Source: Pseudomonas frederiksbergensis
GTDB taxonomy: Bacteria; Pseudomonadota; Gammaproteobacteria; Pseudomonadales; Pseudomonadaceae
Length of the DNA stretch: 64,000 bases
NCBI RefSeq assembly: GCF_001874645.1
Contig: NZ_CP017886.1
Coordinates: 4,152,001-4,216,000, forward strand
Direction of reading: 5' to 3'
The stretch's first letter is position 1. Each line of letters begins with the position of its first letter. A model generated the notes under the pieces. The model ran no database searches. It saw only the letters and a program-made list of their open reading frames with translations, and was not told the DNA's origin. Below are positions 9,177-17,529 of the stretch, piece after piece. Position numbers and translations under genes: made by a program.

Positions 9177-9598
9177 GGGCGAATACTCAAGGCTGCCGCG
9201 ACCTGATCAAAAACAGCCCGATCCACCGCTACAAAACACCGCGTCCCTGGCGAGATATGACGCCTCATGGGTTGTCCAGCAGCGTCTGTCAGTGGATACC
9301 GCACAAGGAAGGTCATGGCTTACGCTTGAGTGGCCCATTCAACACGCTGAAGAACGTATTGGACACGACACCCAGCACGGTTTCCCTAAGGTTGCGGTAT
9401 CGCACGCCATTGATCCCCATGCTCGGCGCTCGTACGTTTATCGGCGGTGAACTGGGGCTTGCTTTTACCCTGAATCACTCAACTGACGTAGTAGAGCTGC
9501 GGGCCGACCCACCGCCGCAATTGGATCGTGTGCCGAGCTACCCGCTCGGCGACGATCACCCCGGCGCCATTTACCTGCAACCCAAGGACAAACGATGA
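9173..9598 (+). CDS. Orphan effector C-terminal tail (copy 3)
   Basis: This is the third repeat of the effector tail; homology runs from 9188 to 9598, with a TTG at 9173 overlapping the previous stop. It has diverged slightly more (QGCRDL at the start, HGLSSS for HWLSSS, LIPML for LIAML, DPPPQ for DPTPQ) but is still an open 141-codon frame. It runs into the start of a fourth immunity copy that is cut short. Its accumulation of changes may mean weaker selection at the end of the array. Confidence 0.5.
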   Translation: MRANTQGCRDLIKNSPIHRYKTPRPWRDMTPHGLSSSVCQWIPHKEGHGLRLSGPFNTLKNVLDTTPSTVSLRLRYRTPLIPMLGARTFIGGELGLAFTLNHSTDVVELRADPPPQLDRVPSYPLGDDHPGAIYLQPKDKR

Positions 9599-9681
9599 GC
9601 ACGCCCCCGGCAGGCACCACGAAAAAACGGATCTTTTCGCGCAATGACTATTTGGCGCCAACGCCGTCCTCAAGTACCTGA
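9595..9681 (+). pseudogene. Truncated fourth DUF6708 immunity copy
   Basis: The first 22 codons match the other immunity genes (through NDYLAP). At about 9658-9660 the sequence departs abruptly and a stop follows seven codons later at 9679-9681. It is the broken end of the fourth repeat unit and marks the right boundary of the array. Confidence 0.9.
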
Positions 9682-9827
9682 ACCTGATGGCCTGCACCAG
9701 CCTGCCGGACTACGCCGAGAACGACATCAACACCGTCACCCACATCGCCCGGATAATGGTCCAGGACGTGAGCGATGTATTTCGGGTCATTGAACAGCGT
9801 GGTTTCGAGGCACCCCAGAACCAGTAA
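9657..9827 (+). pseudogene. 3' remnant of an unrecognised gene at the array boundary
   Basis: In a frame different from the truncated immunity gene, 56 codons are open to a TAA at 9825-9827, giving a protein-like end (AVLKYLNLMACTSLPDYAEN, later VIEQRGFEAPQNQ). There is no start at the left edge, only an internal ATG, and it begins at the point where immunity homology stops. The simplest reading is the tail of a resident gene that lost its front when the T6SS array formed or contracted here. I do not recognise the family. Confidence 0.6.
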
Positions 9828-9842
9828 CCAATTTTCAGCCAT

Positions 9843-9872
9843 AAAAAAACCCGGCAATGCCGGGTTTTTTTG
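9843..9872. terminator. Bidirectional rho-independent terminator
   Basis: An A-run, the stem AACCCGGC / GCCGGGTT with an AAT loop, and a T-run lie between the plus-strand remnant gene and minus-strand sodB, and would work for both convergent transcripts. Confidence 0.9.
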
Positions 9873-9885
9873 ACTGCAAGCAGAC

Positions 9886-10482
9886 TTAAGCGGTGAAGGT
9901 CTTGCCTTCGAACTGCTCAGCCACGAACTTCCAGTTGACCAGGTTCCAGAACGCTTCAACGTACTTCGGACGCAGGTTGCGGTAGTCGATGTAGTAAGCG
10001 TGTTCCCAGACGTCGCAGGTCAGCAGCGGGGTGTCGCCGCTGGTCAGCGGGTTGCCGGCGCCGATGGTGCTGGCCAGGGCCAGGGAACCGTCAGCTTTTT
10101 TCACCAGCCAGCCCCAACCGGAACCGAAGGTGCCGACCGAAGTCTTGGTGAACTCTTCTTTGAACTTGTCGAACGAACCGAAAGCAGCGTTGATTGCTTC
10201 AGCCAGTGCGCCGGTTGGTTGACCGCCAGCGTTTGGCGCCAGGCAGTTCCAGTAGAAAGTGTGGTTCCAGACCTGAGCGGCGTTGTTGAAGATGCCACCC
10301 GAAGAAGTCTTGACGATTTGTTCCAGGGTCTTGCCTTCGAACTCGGTGCCTGGCACCAGGTTGTTCAGGTTCACGACATAGGTGTTGTGGTGCTTGTCGT
10401 GGTGATATTCCAGCGTTTCCTTGGAAATGTGCGGCTGCAGTGCATCGTGTGCGTAAGGCAGTGGCGGCAATTCGAAAGCCAT
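9886..10482 (-). CDS. sodB: Superoxide dismutase [Fe]
   Basis: The 198-residue cytoplasmic enzyme dismutates superoxide to oxygen and peroxide. The [10 protein letters not shown] start and [10 protein letters not shown] give the first metal ligands, and [13 protein letters not shown] near the C-terminus gives the Asp and His ligands. The length is that of bacterial Fe-SOD. The start is set by AGGAGA seven bases upstream of this ATG; an upstream in-frame extension to 10587 has no such site. Residues such as [17 protein letters not shown] favour iron over manganese. It is monocistronic, with a strong terminator downstream. Confidence 0.97.
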   Translation of the reverse strand: MAFELPPLPYAHDALQPHISKETLEYHHDKHHNTYVVNLNNLVPGTEFEGKTLEQIVKTSSGGIFNNAAQVWNHTFYWNCLAPNAGGQPTGALAEAINAAFGSFDKFKEEFTKTSVGTFGSGWGWLVKKADGSLALASTIGAGNPLTSGDTPLLTCDVWEHAYYIDYRNLRPKYVEAFWNLVNWKFVAEQFEGKTFTA

Positions 10483-10656
10483 GGTGATTCTCCTAATCAG
10501 GTCAGTTGCGGTGAGCGCAAGGCCGATCACGGGCGGCCAGACAAGCGCCGGGAGTTTGTACTCTTTGCGGCGCAGGTGTCGGATCATAGCACCGGGGTGA
10601 CGCCTTAACCACGCAACAACTGTGTGGAATAGAGGTTCCAGAGCCCTTGAGATTCA

Positions 10657-11259
10657 TCAGGCGGCGCTGATCAGTTGAAAGGCCACCGCAAACATCATCA
10701 CCGCCACCAGCAGGTCGAGAATCCGCCAGGTGCTTGGGCGTGCCAGCCACGGAGCCAGCCACGCGGCGCCCAGCGCCAGGGTGAAAAACCACAGCAATGA
10801 CGCGCTGGCCGCGCCCACCACATAAGCGCCGGGCACTGTTTGTTGGGCCCCGAGAGAACCGATCAGCAACACGGTGTCCAGATACACGTGAGGATTGAGC
10901 AGCGTCACCGCCAGTGCACTGAGCATGACCGCTCGCAATGAACGCACGGTCTGGTTTTCGCTCTGTTGCAGGCTTTGCTTCGAACAGGCGCGACGCAGTG
11001 CCAGGCTGCCGTACCACAGCAGGAAGGCCGCGCCACCCCAACGGGCGGTCGCCAGTAACAGTGGATTTTGCGCGAGGATCGTCGCCAGCCCGAACACCCC
11101 GGCCGCCACCAGCAACGCATCGCAGGTCACGCAGAGCGCCGCCACTGGCAGGTGATGTTCGCGGCGCAGGCTTTGCGCCAGCACAAACGCATTTTGCGTA
11201 CCGATCGCCATGATCAGTCCCGCAGCGACCAACAGGCCGTTCACATAGCTTTGCCACAT
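10657..11259 (-). CDS. argO: LysE/ArgO-family amino acid exporter
   Basis: The 200-residue inner-membrane protein of the LysE superfamily exports arginine or lysine. It opens with a hydrophobic GLLVAAGLIMAIGTQNAFVLAQ segment typical of LysE/ArgO, and about six membrane segments follow. An ArgP-type regulator lies divergently about 190 bases away, as in E. coli, where ArgP activates argO. A long frame in another reading frame across this gene and the sodB leader (10502-11392) is a shadow. Substrate preference between arginine and lysine cannot be read from sequence. Confidence 0.9.
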   Translation of the reverse strand: MWQSYVNGLLVAAGLIMAIGTQNAFVLAQSLRREHHLPVAALCVTCDALLVAAGVFGLATILAQNPLLLATARWGGAAFLLWYGSLALRRACSKQSLQQSENQTVRSLRAVMLSALAVTLLNPHVYLDTVLLIGSLGAQQTVPGAYVVGAASASLLWFFTLALGAAWLAPWLARPSTWRILDLLVAVMMFAVAFQLISAA

Positions 11260-11264
11260 AATCG

Positions 11265-11366
11265 TTACTCCGCGTTTGCCGCGAGTTGCCGCAGTAGCGA
11301 CATCGCGCGTTTGGCGTCGGCCTGGCCGACAAACAAAGGGTCGTGGTAATAGGTTTCGCCAGCCAT
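11265..11366 (-). CDS. Small 33-residue ORF upstream of argO
   Basis: The reading frame MAGETYYHDPLFVGQ... has an AAAGGA ribosome-binding site nine bases before its ATG and ends five bases before the argO start codon, so it could be the first gene of a two-gene transcript. It is charged at its C-terminus and has no membrane segment. It could be a true small protein or a leader peptide acting on argO translation. Evidence is limited to the start signal, frame and position. Confidence 0.4.
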   Translation of the reverse strand: MAGETYYHDPLFVGQADAKRAMSLLRQLAANAE

Positions 11367-11452
11367 GTCGCTGATCCTTTCGTGCTGGTCATTCTCCTGC
11401 TCCAGGCTGTATAAGAAAAACCAATATTGCTGATCGCTCATTAGGAAAACTG

Positions 11453-12346
11453 ATGTTCGACTATAAATTGCTCTCCGCCCTGGCTGCGGTGGTCGAGCAG
11501 GCCGGGTTCGAGCGTGCCGCTCAGGTGTTGGGGTTGTCGCAATCGGCGATCTCCCAGCGCATCAAGTTGCTCGAAGCGCGCATCGGCCAACCCGTGTTGG
11601 TGCGGGCGACGCCGCCGGTGCCGACCGAGATTGGCCGGCGTTTGCTCAACCATGTGCAGCAGGTGCGTTTGCTGGAGCGCGACCTGCAAAGCGCGGTGCC
11701 GGCACTGGACGAAGAAGGCTTGCCGGAGCGCCTGCGCATTGCGCTCAATGCCGACAGTCTGGCCACGTGGTGGGCCGAGGCGGTGGGCGACTTTTGCGCT
11801 GAGCAACATCTATTGCTCGACCTGGTGGTGGAGGATCAGACCGTTGGCCTCAAACGCATGCGCGCCGGTGAAGTGGCGGCGTGCGTGTGTGCCAGTGAAC
11901 GCCCGGTGGCGGGCGCCCGCAGCGTGTTGCTGGGCGCCATGCGTTACCGTGCTTTGGCCAGCCCGGCGTTTATTGCCCGTCATTTCCCCCAAGGGGTGAA
12001 GGCCGATCAGTTGGCCCGCACGCCAGCGCTGGTGTTTGGTCCGGATGACTTTTTGCAGCACCGTTACCTGGCGTCATTGGGTGTGGACGGCGGCTTCGAA
12101 CATCATTTGTGCCCGTCATCCGAAGGCTTTATCCGTCTGACCGAAGCCGGTCTGGGTTGGGGGCTGGTGCCGGAGTTGCAGGTGAGCGAGCAGCTTGAAC
12201 GCGGTGTGCTGGTGGAGTTGTTGCCAGATAAACCGATCGATGTGCCGTTGTACTGGCATCATTGGCGCAATGGTGGCCAGTTGCTGGGGTTACTCACCGA
12301 GCATCTGGTGCGTTTATCTAAACAGTGGCTGGTGCCGTTGGACTGA
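11453..12346 (+). CDS. argP: LysR-family regulator ArgP (IciA)
   Basis: The 297-residue LysR regulator has an N-terminal winged helix (residues 1-60: YKLLSALAAVVEQAGFERAA, then SQSAISQRIKLLE) and a substrate-binding effector domain. The opening and the PTEIGRRLL segment match ArgP/IciA, the lysine- and arginine-responsive activator of argO. It is divergent from argO, which supports the name. Confidence 0.9.
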   Translation: MFDYKLLSALAAVVEQAGFERAAQVLGLSQSAISQRIKLLEARIGQPVLVRATPPVPTEIGRRLLNHVQQVRLLERDLQSAVPALDEEGLPERLRIALNADSLATWWAEAVGDFCAEQHLLLDLVVEDQTVGLKRMRAGEVAACVCASERPVAGARSVLLGAMRYRALASPAFIARHFPQGVKADQLARTPALVFGPDDFLQHRYLASLGVDGGFEHHLCPSSEGFIRLTEAGLGWGLVPELQVSEQLERGVLVELLPDKPIDVPLYWHHWRNGGQLLGLLTEHLVRLSKQWLVPLD

Positions 12347-12417
12347 CGGGCAGCGTCAAGACCACACGAAATTTGTAATGCGACACGCATGAAAAACGAA
12401 ACACATCGGAGCACGTC

Positions 12418-13416
12418 ATGAAAATTCTGGTCACCGGCGCAAGCGGCTTCATTGGCGGGCGCTTTGCGCGATTCGCCCTGGAGCAAGGCCTGGACGTACG
12501 GGTCAACGGCCGACGGGCCGAAGGCGTCGAACATCTGGTACGGCGGGGCGCGCAGTTCGTGCAGGGCGACTTGAGTGACCCGGAGCTGGTTCGCGAGCTG
12601 TGCGCAGACGTCGAGGCCGTGGTGCATTGCGCGGGTGCGGTGGGGCTTTGGGGGCGTTATCAGGACTTCCATCAGGGTAACGTGCTGGTCACCGAAAACG
12701 TGGTCGAAGCCTGCCTGAAGCAAAACGTTCGGCGGCTGGTGCACTTGTCGTCACCCTCGATCTACTTCGATGGCCGCGATCACTTGGGGCTGACCGAAGA
12801 GCAGGTGCCCAAGCGTTTCAAACATCCTTATGCGGCGACCAAATACCTGGCCGAGCAAAAGGTATTCGGCGCTCAGGAGTTCGGCCTCGAAGTACTCGCC
12901 CTGCGCCCGCGTTTCGTCACCGGTGCGGGTGACATGAGTATCTTCCCGCGTCTGCTGAGCATGCAGCGCAAAGGGCGTTTGGCAATCATTGGCAATGGCC
13001 TGAACAAGGTCGATTTCACCAGCATGCAGAACCTTAACGACGCCATGCTCAGCTGTTTGCTGGCGACGGGGTCCGCGCTTGGCAAGGCCTACAACATCAG
13101 CAACGGCACACCGTTACCGCTGTGGGATGTGGTCAATTATGTGATGCGTCAGATGGAAGTCCCACAGGTGACTCGCCACCGTTCCTACGGCGTGGCCTAC
13201 AGCGTTGCGGCGCTGAACGAGGGCTTTTGCGCACTTTGGCCGGGGCGTCCGGAGCCGACACTGTCACGCTTGGGCATGCAGGTGATGAACAAAAACTTCA
13301 CCCTCGATATCAGCCGCGCCCGGCATTATCTGGACTACGATCCCAAGGTCAGTCTGTGGACGGCGCTCGATGAGTTTTGCGGCTGGTGGAAGGCTCAGGA
13401 CCCGGGCACAAAATAA
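12418..13416 (+). CDS. Extended SDR NAD-dependent epimerase/dehydratase
   Basis: The 332-residue enzyme has an N-terminal Rossmann motif TGASGFIGG (residues 6-14) and the active-site pattern SSPSIYF ... YAATKYLAEQ, where Tyr and Lys of YxxxK and the upstream Ser form the catalytic set. The size and the late RPRFVTGAGD segment fit 3-beta-hydroxysteroid dehydrogenase/dihydroflavonol reductase-like extended SDRs. A ribosome-binding site CGGAG precedes the ATG. The substrate is unknown and neighbours give no pathway clue. Confidence 0.85.
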   Translation: MKILVTGASGFIGGRFARFALEQGLDVRVNGRRAEGVEHLVRRGAQFVQGDLSDPELVRELCADVEAVVHCAGAVGLWGRYQDFHQGNVLVTENVVEACLKQNVRRLVHLSSPSIYFDGRDHLGLTEEQVPKRFKHPYAATKYLAEQKVFGAQEFGLEVLALRPRFVTGAGDMSIFPRLLSMQRKGRLAIIGNGLNKVDFTSMQNLNDAMLSCLLATGSALGKAYNISNGTPLPLWDVVNYVMRQMEVPQVTRHRSYGVAYSVAALNEGFCALWPGRPEPTLSRLGMQVMNKNFTLDISRARHYLDYDPKVSLWTALDEFCGWWKAQDPGTK

Positions 13417-13516
13417 ACACTGAACGGAGCTCGAGAGTGACGGTCGACCAATGCGGCGAGTTCAGGGTTTATACTCGTCGCATTTAGCCATCACTGTGGT
13501 TCAGAAAGGTTACCTC

Positions 13517-14365
13517 ATGTCCATGCGTAACGATGCCAACGACGACTTCGACGATGTACCGAGCCTGCGCGCCGACCCTCTCGATGCCGGCGATTTTCCA
13601 ACCACCGCCGCTGTCCGTGAACACGCCAGCATCCATGCGCGAAGCGCGAGCAGGGGCAAAGACAAAGTCCCCAGCACCGGTCCGCTGTGGGCCTTGGTCG
13701 GGGCATTGTTTTTTGCCTTTGCCGGCCTTGCCTGGTGGAGCTTTCAGCAGATTTCGCTGATGGAACAGCAATTGGTGGCGACTCAGGAAAGCTTCGCACG
13801 TATCAGCGAGGAAGCAGCGGGGCGCTTGCAGGATATTTCCGGCAAAGTGGTCGCCAGTCAGTCGAACGTCACCAGCGACAGCGAAGCGCTGAAACTGCAA
13901 ATCAAGCAATTGGAAAGCAAGCTGCTGGAGCAGAACCAACAGCAGCAGGGCGTGGTCGGTCAGACGTCTGACCTCGACAAGCGCCTCGCACAGATTGCTG
14001 CACAGAACATTGAACAACACACCGTCAACACTCAGTTGCAAACCGACCTGAAAGCCCTGGGCGCTGAACTGACGGCCCTGAAAAATACCCCGACCGACAC
14101 CAGCAAGTTCGATGCCCAGCTCAAAAGCCTTGGTGCCGATATCGCTGCCTTGAAGAAACAAGGCAACCCGAGCACGGCTATCGAACGCCTGGAGCAAGAA
14201 TTGGTCGTGATCAAAAGCCAGCAGGACAGCCACCCGGTCGCCTCTCAAGGCAGCAGCGCCAATGTCGCCGAGTTCGACGCCTTCCGTGGCCAGGTCACGC
14301 GCAACATCACCACCCTGCAGAGCCAGATTCAGAACCTGCAGCAGCAGCTCAACGCTCGACCTTGA
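13517..14365 (+). CDS. Single-span membrane protein with long coiled coil
   Basis: The 282-residue protein of unknown function has an acidic N-terminal tail (residues 1-55), one membrane segment at about 57-80 (LWALVGALFFAFAGLAWWSF) and then about 200 residues of heptad-rich, Gln-rich coiled coil facing the periplasm. The start at 13517 follows AGAAAGG; a frame from 13451 is possible but has a poorer site. Pseudomonas homologs are often labelled ATPase, but no Walker motif is visible, so I do not use that name. The C-terminus repeats LQSQIQNLQQQL. Confidence 0.75.
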   Translation: MSMRNDANDDFDDVPSLRADPLDAGDFPTTAAVREHASIHARSASRGKDKVPSTGPLWALVGALFFAFAGLAWWSFQQISLMEQQLVATQESFARISEEAAGRLQDISGKVVASQSNVTSDSEALKLQIKQLESKLLEQNQQQQGVVGQTSDLDKRLAQIAAQNIEQHTVNTQLQTDLKALGAELTALKNTPTDTSKFDAQLKSLGADIAALKKQGNPSTAIERLEQELVVIKSQQDSHPVASQGSSANVAEFDAFRGQVTRNITTLQSQIQNLQQQLNARP

Positions 14366-14376
14366 TGTTTAAAGGT

Positions 14377-14465
14377 CAAAAGATCGCAGGCTGCGCCAGC
14401 TCCTACGGGTAGACCTCAATCCCTGTAGAAGCTGGCGCAGGTTCGGGCCGCGTTCGGACGATCTT
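14377..14465. repeat. REP pair, right arm degenerate
   Basis: The left arm is CAAAAGATCGCAGGCTGCGC...CTCCTACGGG. The right arm is a decayed inverted copy (CTGTAGAAGCTGGCGCAGG). It lies between convergent genes. Confidence 0.8.
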
Positions 14466-14469
14466 TGCT

Positions 14470-15987
14470 TTACCTGACCTTGTCTTCCCGCCCACGCAGC
14501 AACATGTTCGGCATCGCAATCGCCGCCGCCAATCCCAGCAACGACACCGCCGCGCTGACCATCAGCAAATGCCGGAAGGTCAGCAGCAGCTCGGCGCGCA
14601 AGGCGTTTTGAGCGTCGCCCGGTGCGGCGTTCAAACCGTCGAGCAGAACGCTCCCGGAGCTGCCCTCGGCGATCAGCGCCGAGCCGGTCAAATGGGCGAA
14701 GCTCGAATCCTGCAACAGCGCCAGCAACAGGGCCGACATCAATGCCACTCCCATCGCGCCGCCCAGTGAGCGAAACAGGTTGGTGGTGCTGGTGGCGACG
14801 CCGATGTCCCGTTGTTCCACCGAGTTTTGCGTGCCGACCAAGGAGGTCGGGAACTGCATGCCGGCGGCGATGCCGCTGAGCAACATGAAGGCGCTACTGA
14901 TGAACATCGCTTGCGGCGGACTGAACGCCATGCCGAGAATCGCGATCGGGGTGAGCAGGGCGCCTGTCAGGATCATCGGTTTGTAGCGACCGGTCACCGA
15001 GGTCCGGCGCCCGGCGAAATAGGCACCCATCGGCAACCCCATCGCCAACGGCAACAGGTGCAGCGCCGCACTGTCGGCCCCGGCCCCGGTGACGCTCTGG
15101 AAGCGCAGCGGCATCAGCACGATCAGCGAAATCGCCTGGAAACTGGTGAAGAAAATCGTGCACCAGCAGAGGATCGCATTGCGGTTGGCGAACAGGTGCA
15201 TCGGCAGCAACGGCTCGCGCGCCCGGCGCTCATGCCAGACGAACAGCGCCAGGGTCAGCACCGCACACGCCAGCAACCCGAGCACTTCGCTGCTGCGCCA
15301 CGAATGCCCTTGGCCAAACTGAGTGATGCCCAGCAGCAATGCGGTCAGGCCGATGATCATCAGCAGTGTGCCGAGGTAGTCGATGATCGGCTTGCGCTGC
15401 GGCACCGGTAAACCCACCAGCGTGCGATTGGCCACCAGCCAGGCACCCAGGCCCAGCGGCAGGTTGATCAGAAACACCCAGCGCCACGACAGGTACTCGG
15501 TCATGTAACCGCCGAGCACCGGCCCGGCCACGCTGGCCATCGCGTACATACTGCTGAAATACCCCTGATAACGTCCGCGTTCGCGAGGCGGCACGATGTC
15601 GCCGATGATCGCCTGGCTGACCGAAATCATCCCGCCCGCGCCGATGCCCTGAATGATCCGCGCCAGCACCAGCTGCTCCATGCTCTGGGCCATGCCGCAC
15701 AATACCGAGGCCAACGTGAACAGCCCCATGCCGAACAGCATCAGCCGCCGGCGACCGTACAGGTCACCGAGCTTGCCGTAGATCGGCACGGCCACCGTCA
15801 TCGCCACCATGTAACCGGAGATCACCCAGGCCAGCAGATTCACATCCTTGAACTGTGCGGAAATCGCCGGCATCGAGACGGCGACGATGGTTTGATCCAG
15901 CGCGCCGAGAAAGATCGCCAGCATCAGGGAGATCAGCACACTGCGGATCGCCGGTTTGGTGGAGTCAGGCGGGTTCAGATGGGTCAC
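14470..15987 (-). CDS. MFS DHA2 (14-TMS) multidrug exporter
   Basis: The 505-residue inner-membrane drug:H+ antiporter of the EmrB/QacA type. The D1 motif LDQTIVAVSMPAI lies in the first helix, and GKLGDLYGRRRLMLFG (motif A) after helix 2. About 14 hydrophobic segments follow. The GTG start at 15987 is preferred because the longer frame to 16095 adds a non-hydrophobic, non-conserved leader. It is divergent from an AraC regulator whose inducer may be an aromatic acid, so export of an aromatic compound is plausible but unproven. Confidence 0.85.
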   Translation of the reverse strand: MTHLNPPDSTKPAIRSVLISLMLAIFLGALDQTIVAVSMPAISAQFKDVNLLAWVISGYMVAMTVAVPIYGKLGDLYGRRRLMLFGMGLFTLASVLCGMAQSMEQLVLARIIQGIGAGGMISVSQAIIGDIVPPRERGRYQGYFSSMYAMASVAGPVLGGYMTEYLSWRWVFLINLPLGLGAWLVANRTLVGLPVPQRKPIIDYLGTLLMIIGLTALLLGITQFGQGHSWRSSEVLGLLACAVLTLALFVWHERRAREPLLPMHLFANRNAILCWCTIFFTSFQAISLIVLMPLRFQSVTGAGADSAALHLLPLAMGLPMGAYFAGRRTSVTGRYKPMILTGALLTPIAILGMAFSPPQAMFISSAFMLLSGIAAGMQFPTSLVGTQNSVEQRDIGVATSTTNLFRSLGGAMGVALMSALLLALLQDSSFAHLTGSALIAEGSSGSVLLDGLNAAPGDAQNALRAELLLTFRHLLMVSAAVSLLGLAAAIAMPNMLLRGREDKVR

Positions 15988-16229
15988 GGGTAAAACCTGC
16001 GGGCAGTGATTAACCCGCAAGGAGCATGGCGAGCGGGGATGCGTGCCAGTGTAAGTCGATAGCAGGCTATTCGATAGCCTCGTACGGAAGGCCAATGTTT
16101 TTTATGAATCGAGTGCTTGCATTTTTCGCTTGTGAGTCGGTCAATTGAAGGTGAAAACTGAGCGAAAACCTGTACATTTCGCCAATGAGGGCGATTATCG
16201 CCCGTTACGCTGAGGCCTGGACTGAAGTT

Positions 16230-17126
16230 ATGAACAAGCCTGCCCTTCCTTCGATTCCCGTATTCAAACGCTATGGCGAGAGCCTGGACTGGCCAACTCC
16301 TGACTTGCTGCATTGTGAAACCATTTCCAAACGCAGCCGCGAACATCAATGGGAAATCAAACCCCATCGGCATGCCGATTTGTGTCAGTTACTGTTTGTG
16401 TTCAAAGGCCAGGTGGAGCTTGAGATCGAGGGCCAGCGTACGCAGCTGGGTGAAGCCGCGATCCAGATCCTGCCTCCGCTGTTGGTACACGGTTTTCGTT
16501 TTTCCGAAGAGGTAGAAGGCTTTGTGGTGACGCTGGCCGCACCGCTGGTGGCTCATCTTCAAGCACAGCTGGGCAATTCGGTGAATGCCCTGGCGCTGGC
16601 GGAAAGTTACTCGGCAGGTATAGACGCGGACTACCTCAACAGCCTGTTTTCTGCCTTGCAGAATGAATACGTCGGGCATCAGCCCGCACGCGAAATGCTC
16701 ATGCATTCGCTGGTCAGCGTGATCATGGTCTGGGTCAGCCGTCAGGTGATCCAGCGCCGCGCCGCCCGCCAGCGACCACAGCGTGCGCGGGAATACCTCA
16801 ACGGGTTTATTCAGCTGGTCGAAGAGAATTATCGCCAGCACGTGAAGGTCGAGGATCTGGCACACCGGCTGGGGATTTCCGTGTCCCACCTCAACGGCAC
16901 CTGCCGTGAGCTGGCGGGGCAACCGGCGTTGCAGATCATGCACGAGCGTCAGTTGCTGGAGGCCAAGCGACTGCTGACCTACACCAGCATGACCATTTAT
17001 GAGATGTCGGATGTGTTGGGTTTCTCCGACCCGACCAATTTCACGCGGCTGTTTCGACGCCGTGTCGGGATCTCACCAAAAGCGTTTCGGGATCGCTTGA
17101 AGGCTGATCAGGACAGCGAGGGCTAA
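16230..17126 (+). CDS. AraC-family regulator, PobR/HpaA-like
   Basis: The 298-residue regulator has an N-terminal cupin sensor (HRHADLCQLLFVFKGQVELE at about residues 50-70) and two C-terminal helix-turn-helices (VEDLAHRLGISVSHLN and MSDVLGFSDPTNFTRLFRRRVGISPKAF). The arrangement resembles PobR/HpaA aromatic-acid activators. No pobA or hpa genes are adjacent; the divergent MFS exporter is the likely target. An alternative ATG at 16185 adds 15 residues. Confidence 0.85.
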   Translation: MNKPALPSIPVFKRYGESLDWPTPDLLHCETISKRSREHQWEIKPHRHADLCQLLFVFKGQVELEIEGQRTQLGEAAIQILPPLLVHGFRFSEEVEGFVVTLAAPLVAHLQAQLGNSVNALALAESYSAGIDADYLNSLFSALQNEYVGHQPAREMLMHSLVSVIMVWVSRQVIQRRAARQRPQRAREYLNGFIQLVEENYRQHVKVEDLAHRLGISVSHLNGTCRELAGQPALQIMHERQLLEAKRLLTYTSMTIYEMSDVLGFSDPTNFTRLFRRRVGISPKAFRDRLKADQDSEG

Positions 17127-17135
17127 CGACCCTCG

Positions 17136-17312
17136 TTACCTGAGGGCGTTCAGGGTCGCGTTGTGTGGAATGCACCGTTCGAAGTTGCAACTGGCGTACT
17201 CGCGCGGCAACTGCCGGGCCTGTTCAACGCGGTAGGCAGCGGTGCCATACAACGCCAGCGCGGCGGTGCAGGTGATAAAAATCGCGAGATACCTTCTGGT
17301 TTTGACGTTCAT
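17136..17312 (-). CDS. Small single-span membrane protein (58 residues)
   Basis: Basic start MNVKTRRY, one hydrophobic segment (residues 8-26) and a short periplasmic part with two cysteines (CNFERC). The start at 17312 places the basic residues right before the membrane segment; a frame to 17333 adds seven residues. It is convergent with the AraC gene. Function unknown. Confidence 0.6.
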   Translation of the reverse strand: MNVKTRRYLAIFITCTAALALYGTAAYRVEQARQLPREYASCNFERCIPHNATLNALR

Positions 17313-17447
17313 GGCGCGGACCTCTGAACTCATACCCCTTATATTTTAAGGGGTACTGATATCAGCATAGGTCAGATTGAAACCTTTGTAGGCGCTCCCG
17401 CAGGCTCGGACCGCGTTCATTCGTCATGCGCACATGGGAAAAAGATC

Positions 17448-17527
17448 AAAAGATCGCAGCCTTCGGCAGCTCCTACGAGGTGTATGCCAAGCCTTTGTAG
17501 GAGCTGCCGCAGGCTGCGATCTTTTGA
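17448..17527. repeat. REP pair
   Basis: Inverted arms carry CAAAAGATCGCAGCCTTCGG and CCGCAGGCTGCGATCTTTTG around a loop of about 20 bp. A decayed single REP lies just before it at about 17386-17415. Confidence 0.95.
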
Positions 17528-17529
17528 GG

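Larger units (their letters stand above)
5108..9658 (+). repeat. Tandem effector-tail/immunity array, 3.4 units
   Basis: Unit starts at the homologous CAA codon of the tail are 5108, 6456, 7822 and 9188, giving periods of 1348, 1366 and 1366 bp. Each unit is 411 bp of effector tail followed by one immunity gene and about 15 bp of linker. The 18-bp difference in period equals the six-codon difference in the immunity variable window. The last unit ends at about 9658. Confidence 0.95.

Noticed and set aside
10502..11392. 296-codon minus-strand frame across argO and the sodB leader
   Set aside because: It overlaps argO in another frame and encodes an Arg/Gly-rich sequence without domain features; argO has clear LysE-type membrane segments.
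13517..14365. ATPase label commonly used for this coiled-coil protein
   Set aside because: No Walker A or B motif is visible; only one membrane span and a coiled coil can be supported.
17448..17527. REP pairs considered as small RNA genes or terminators
   Set aside because: The same inverted sequence recurs in many unrelated gaps and has no consistent promoter or T-run, so it is a dispersed repeat rather than a specific RNA gene.
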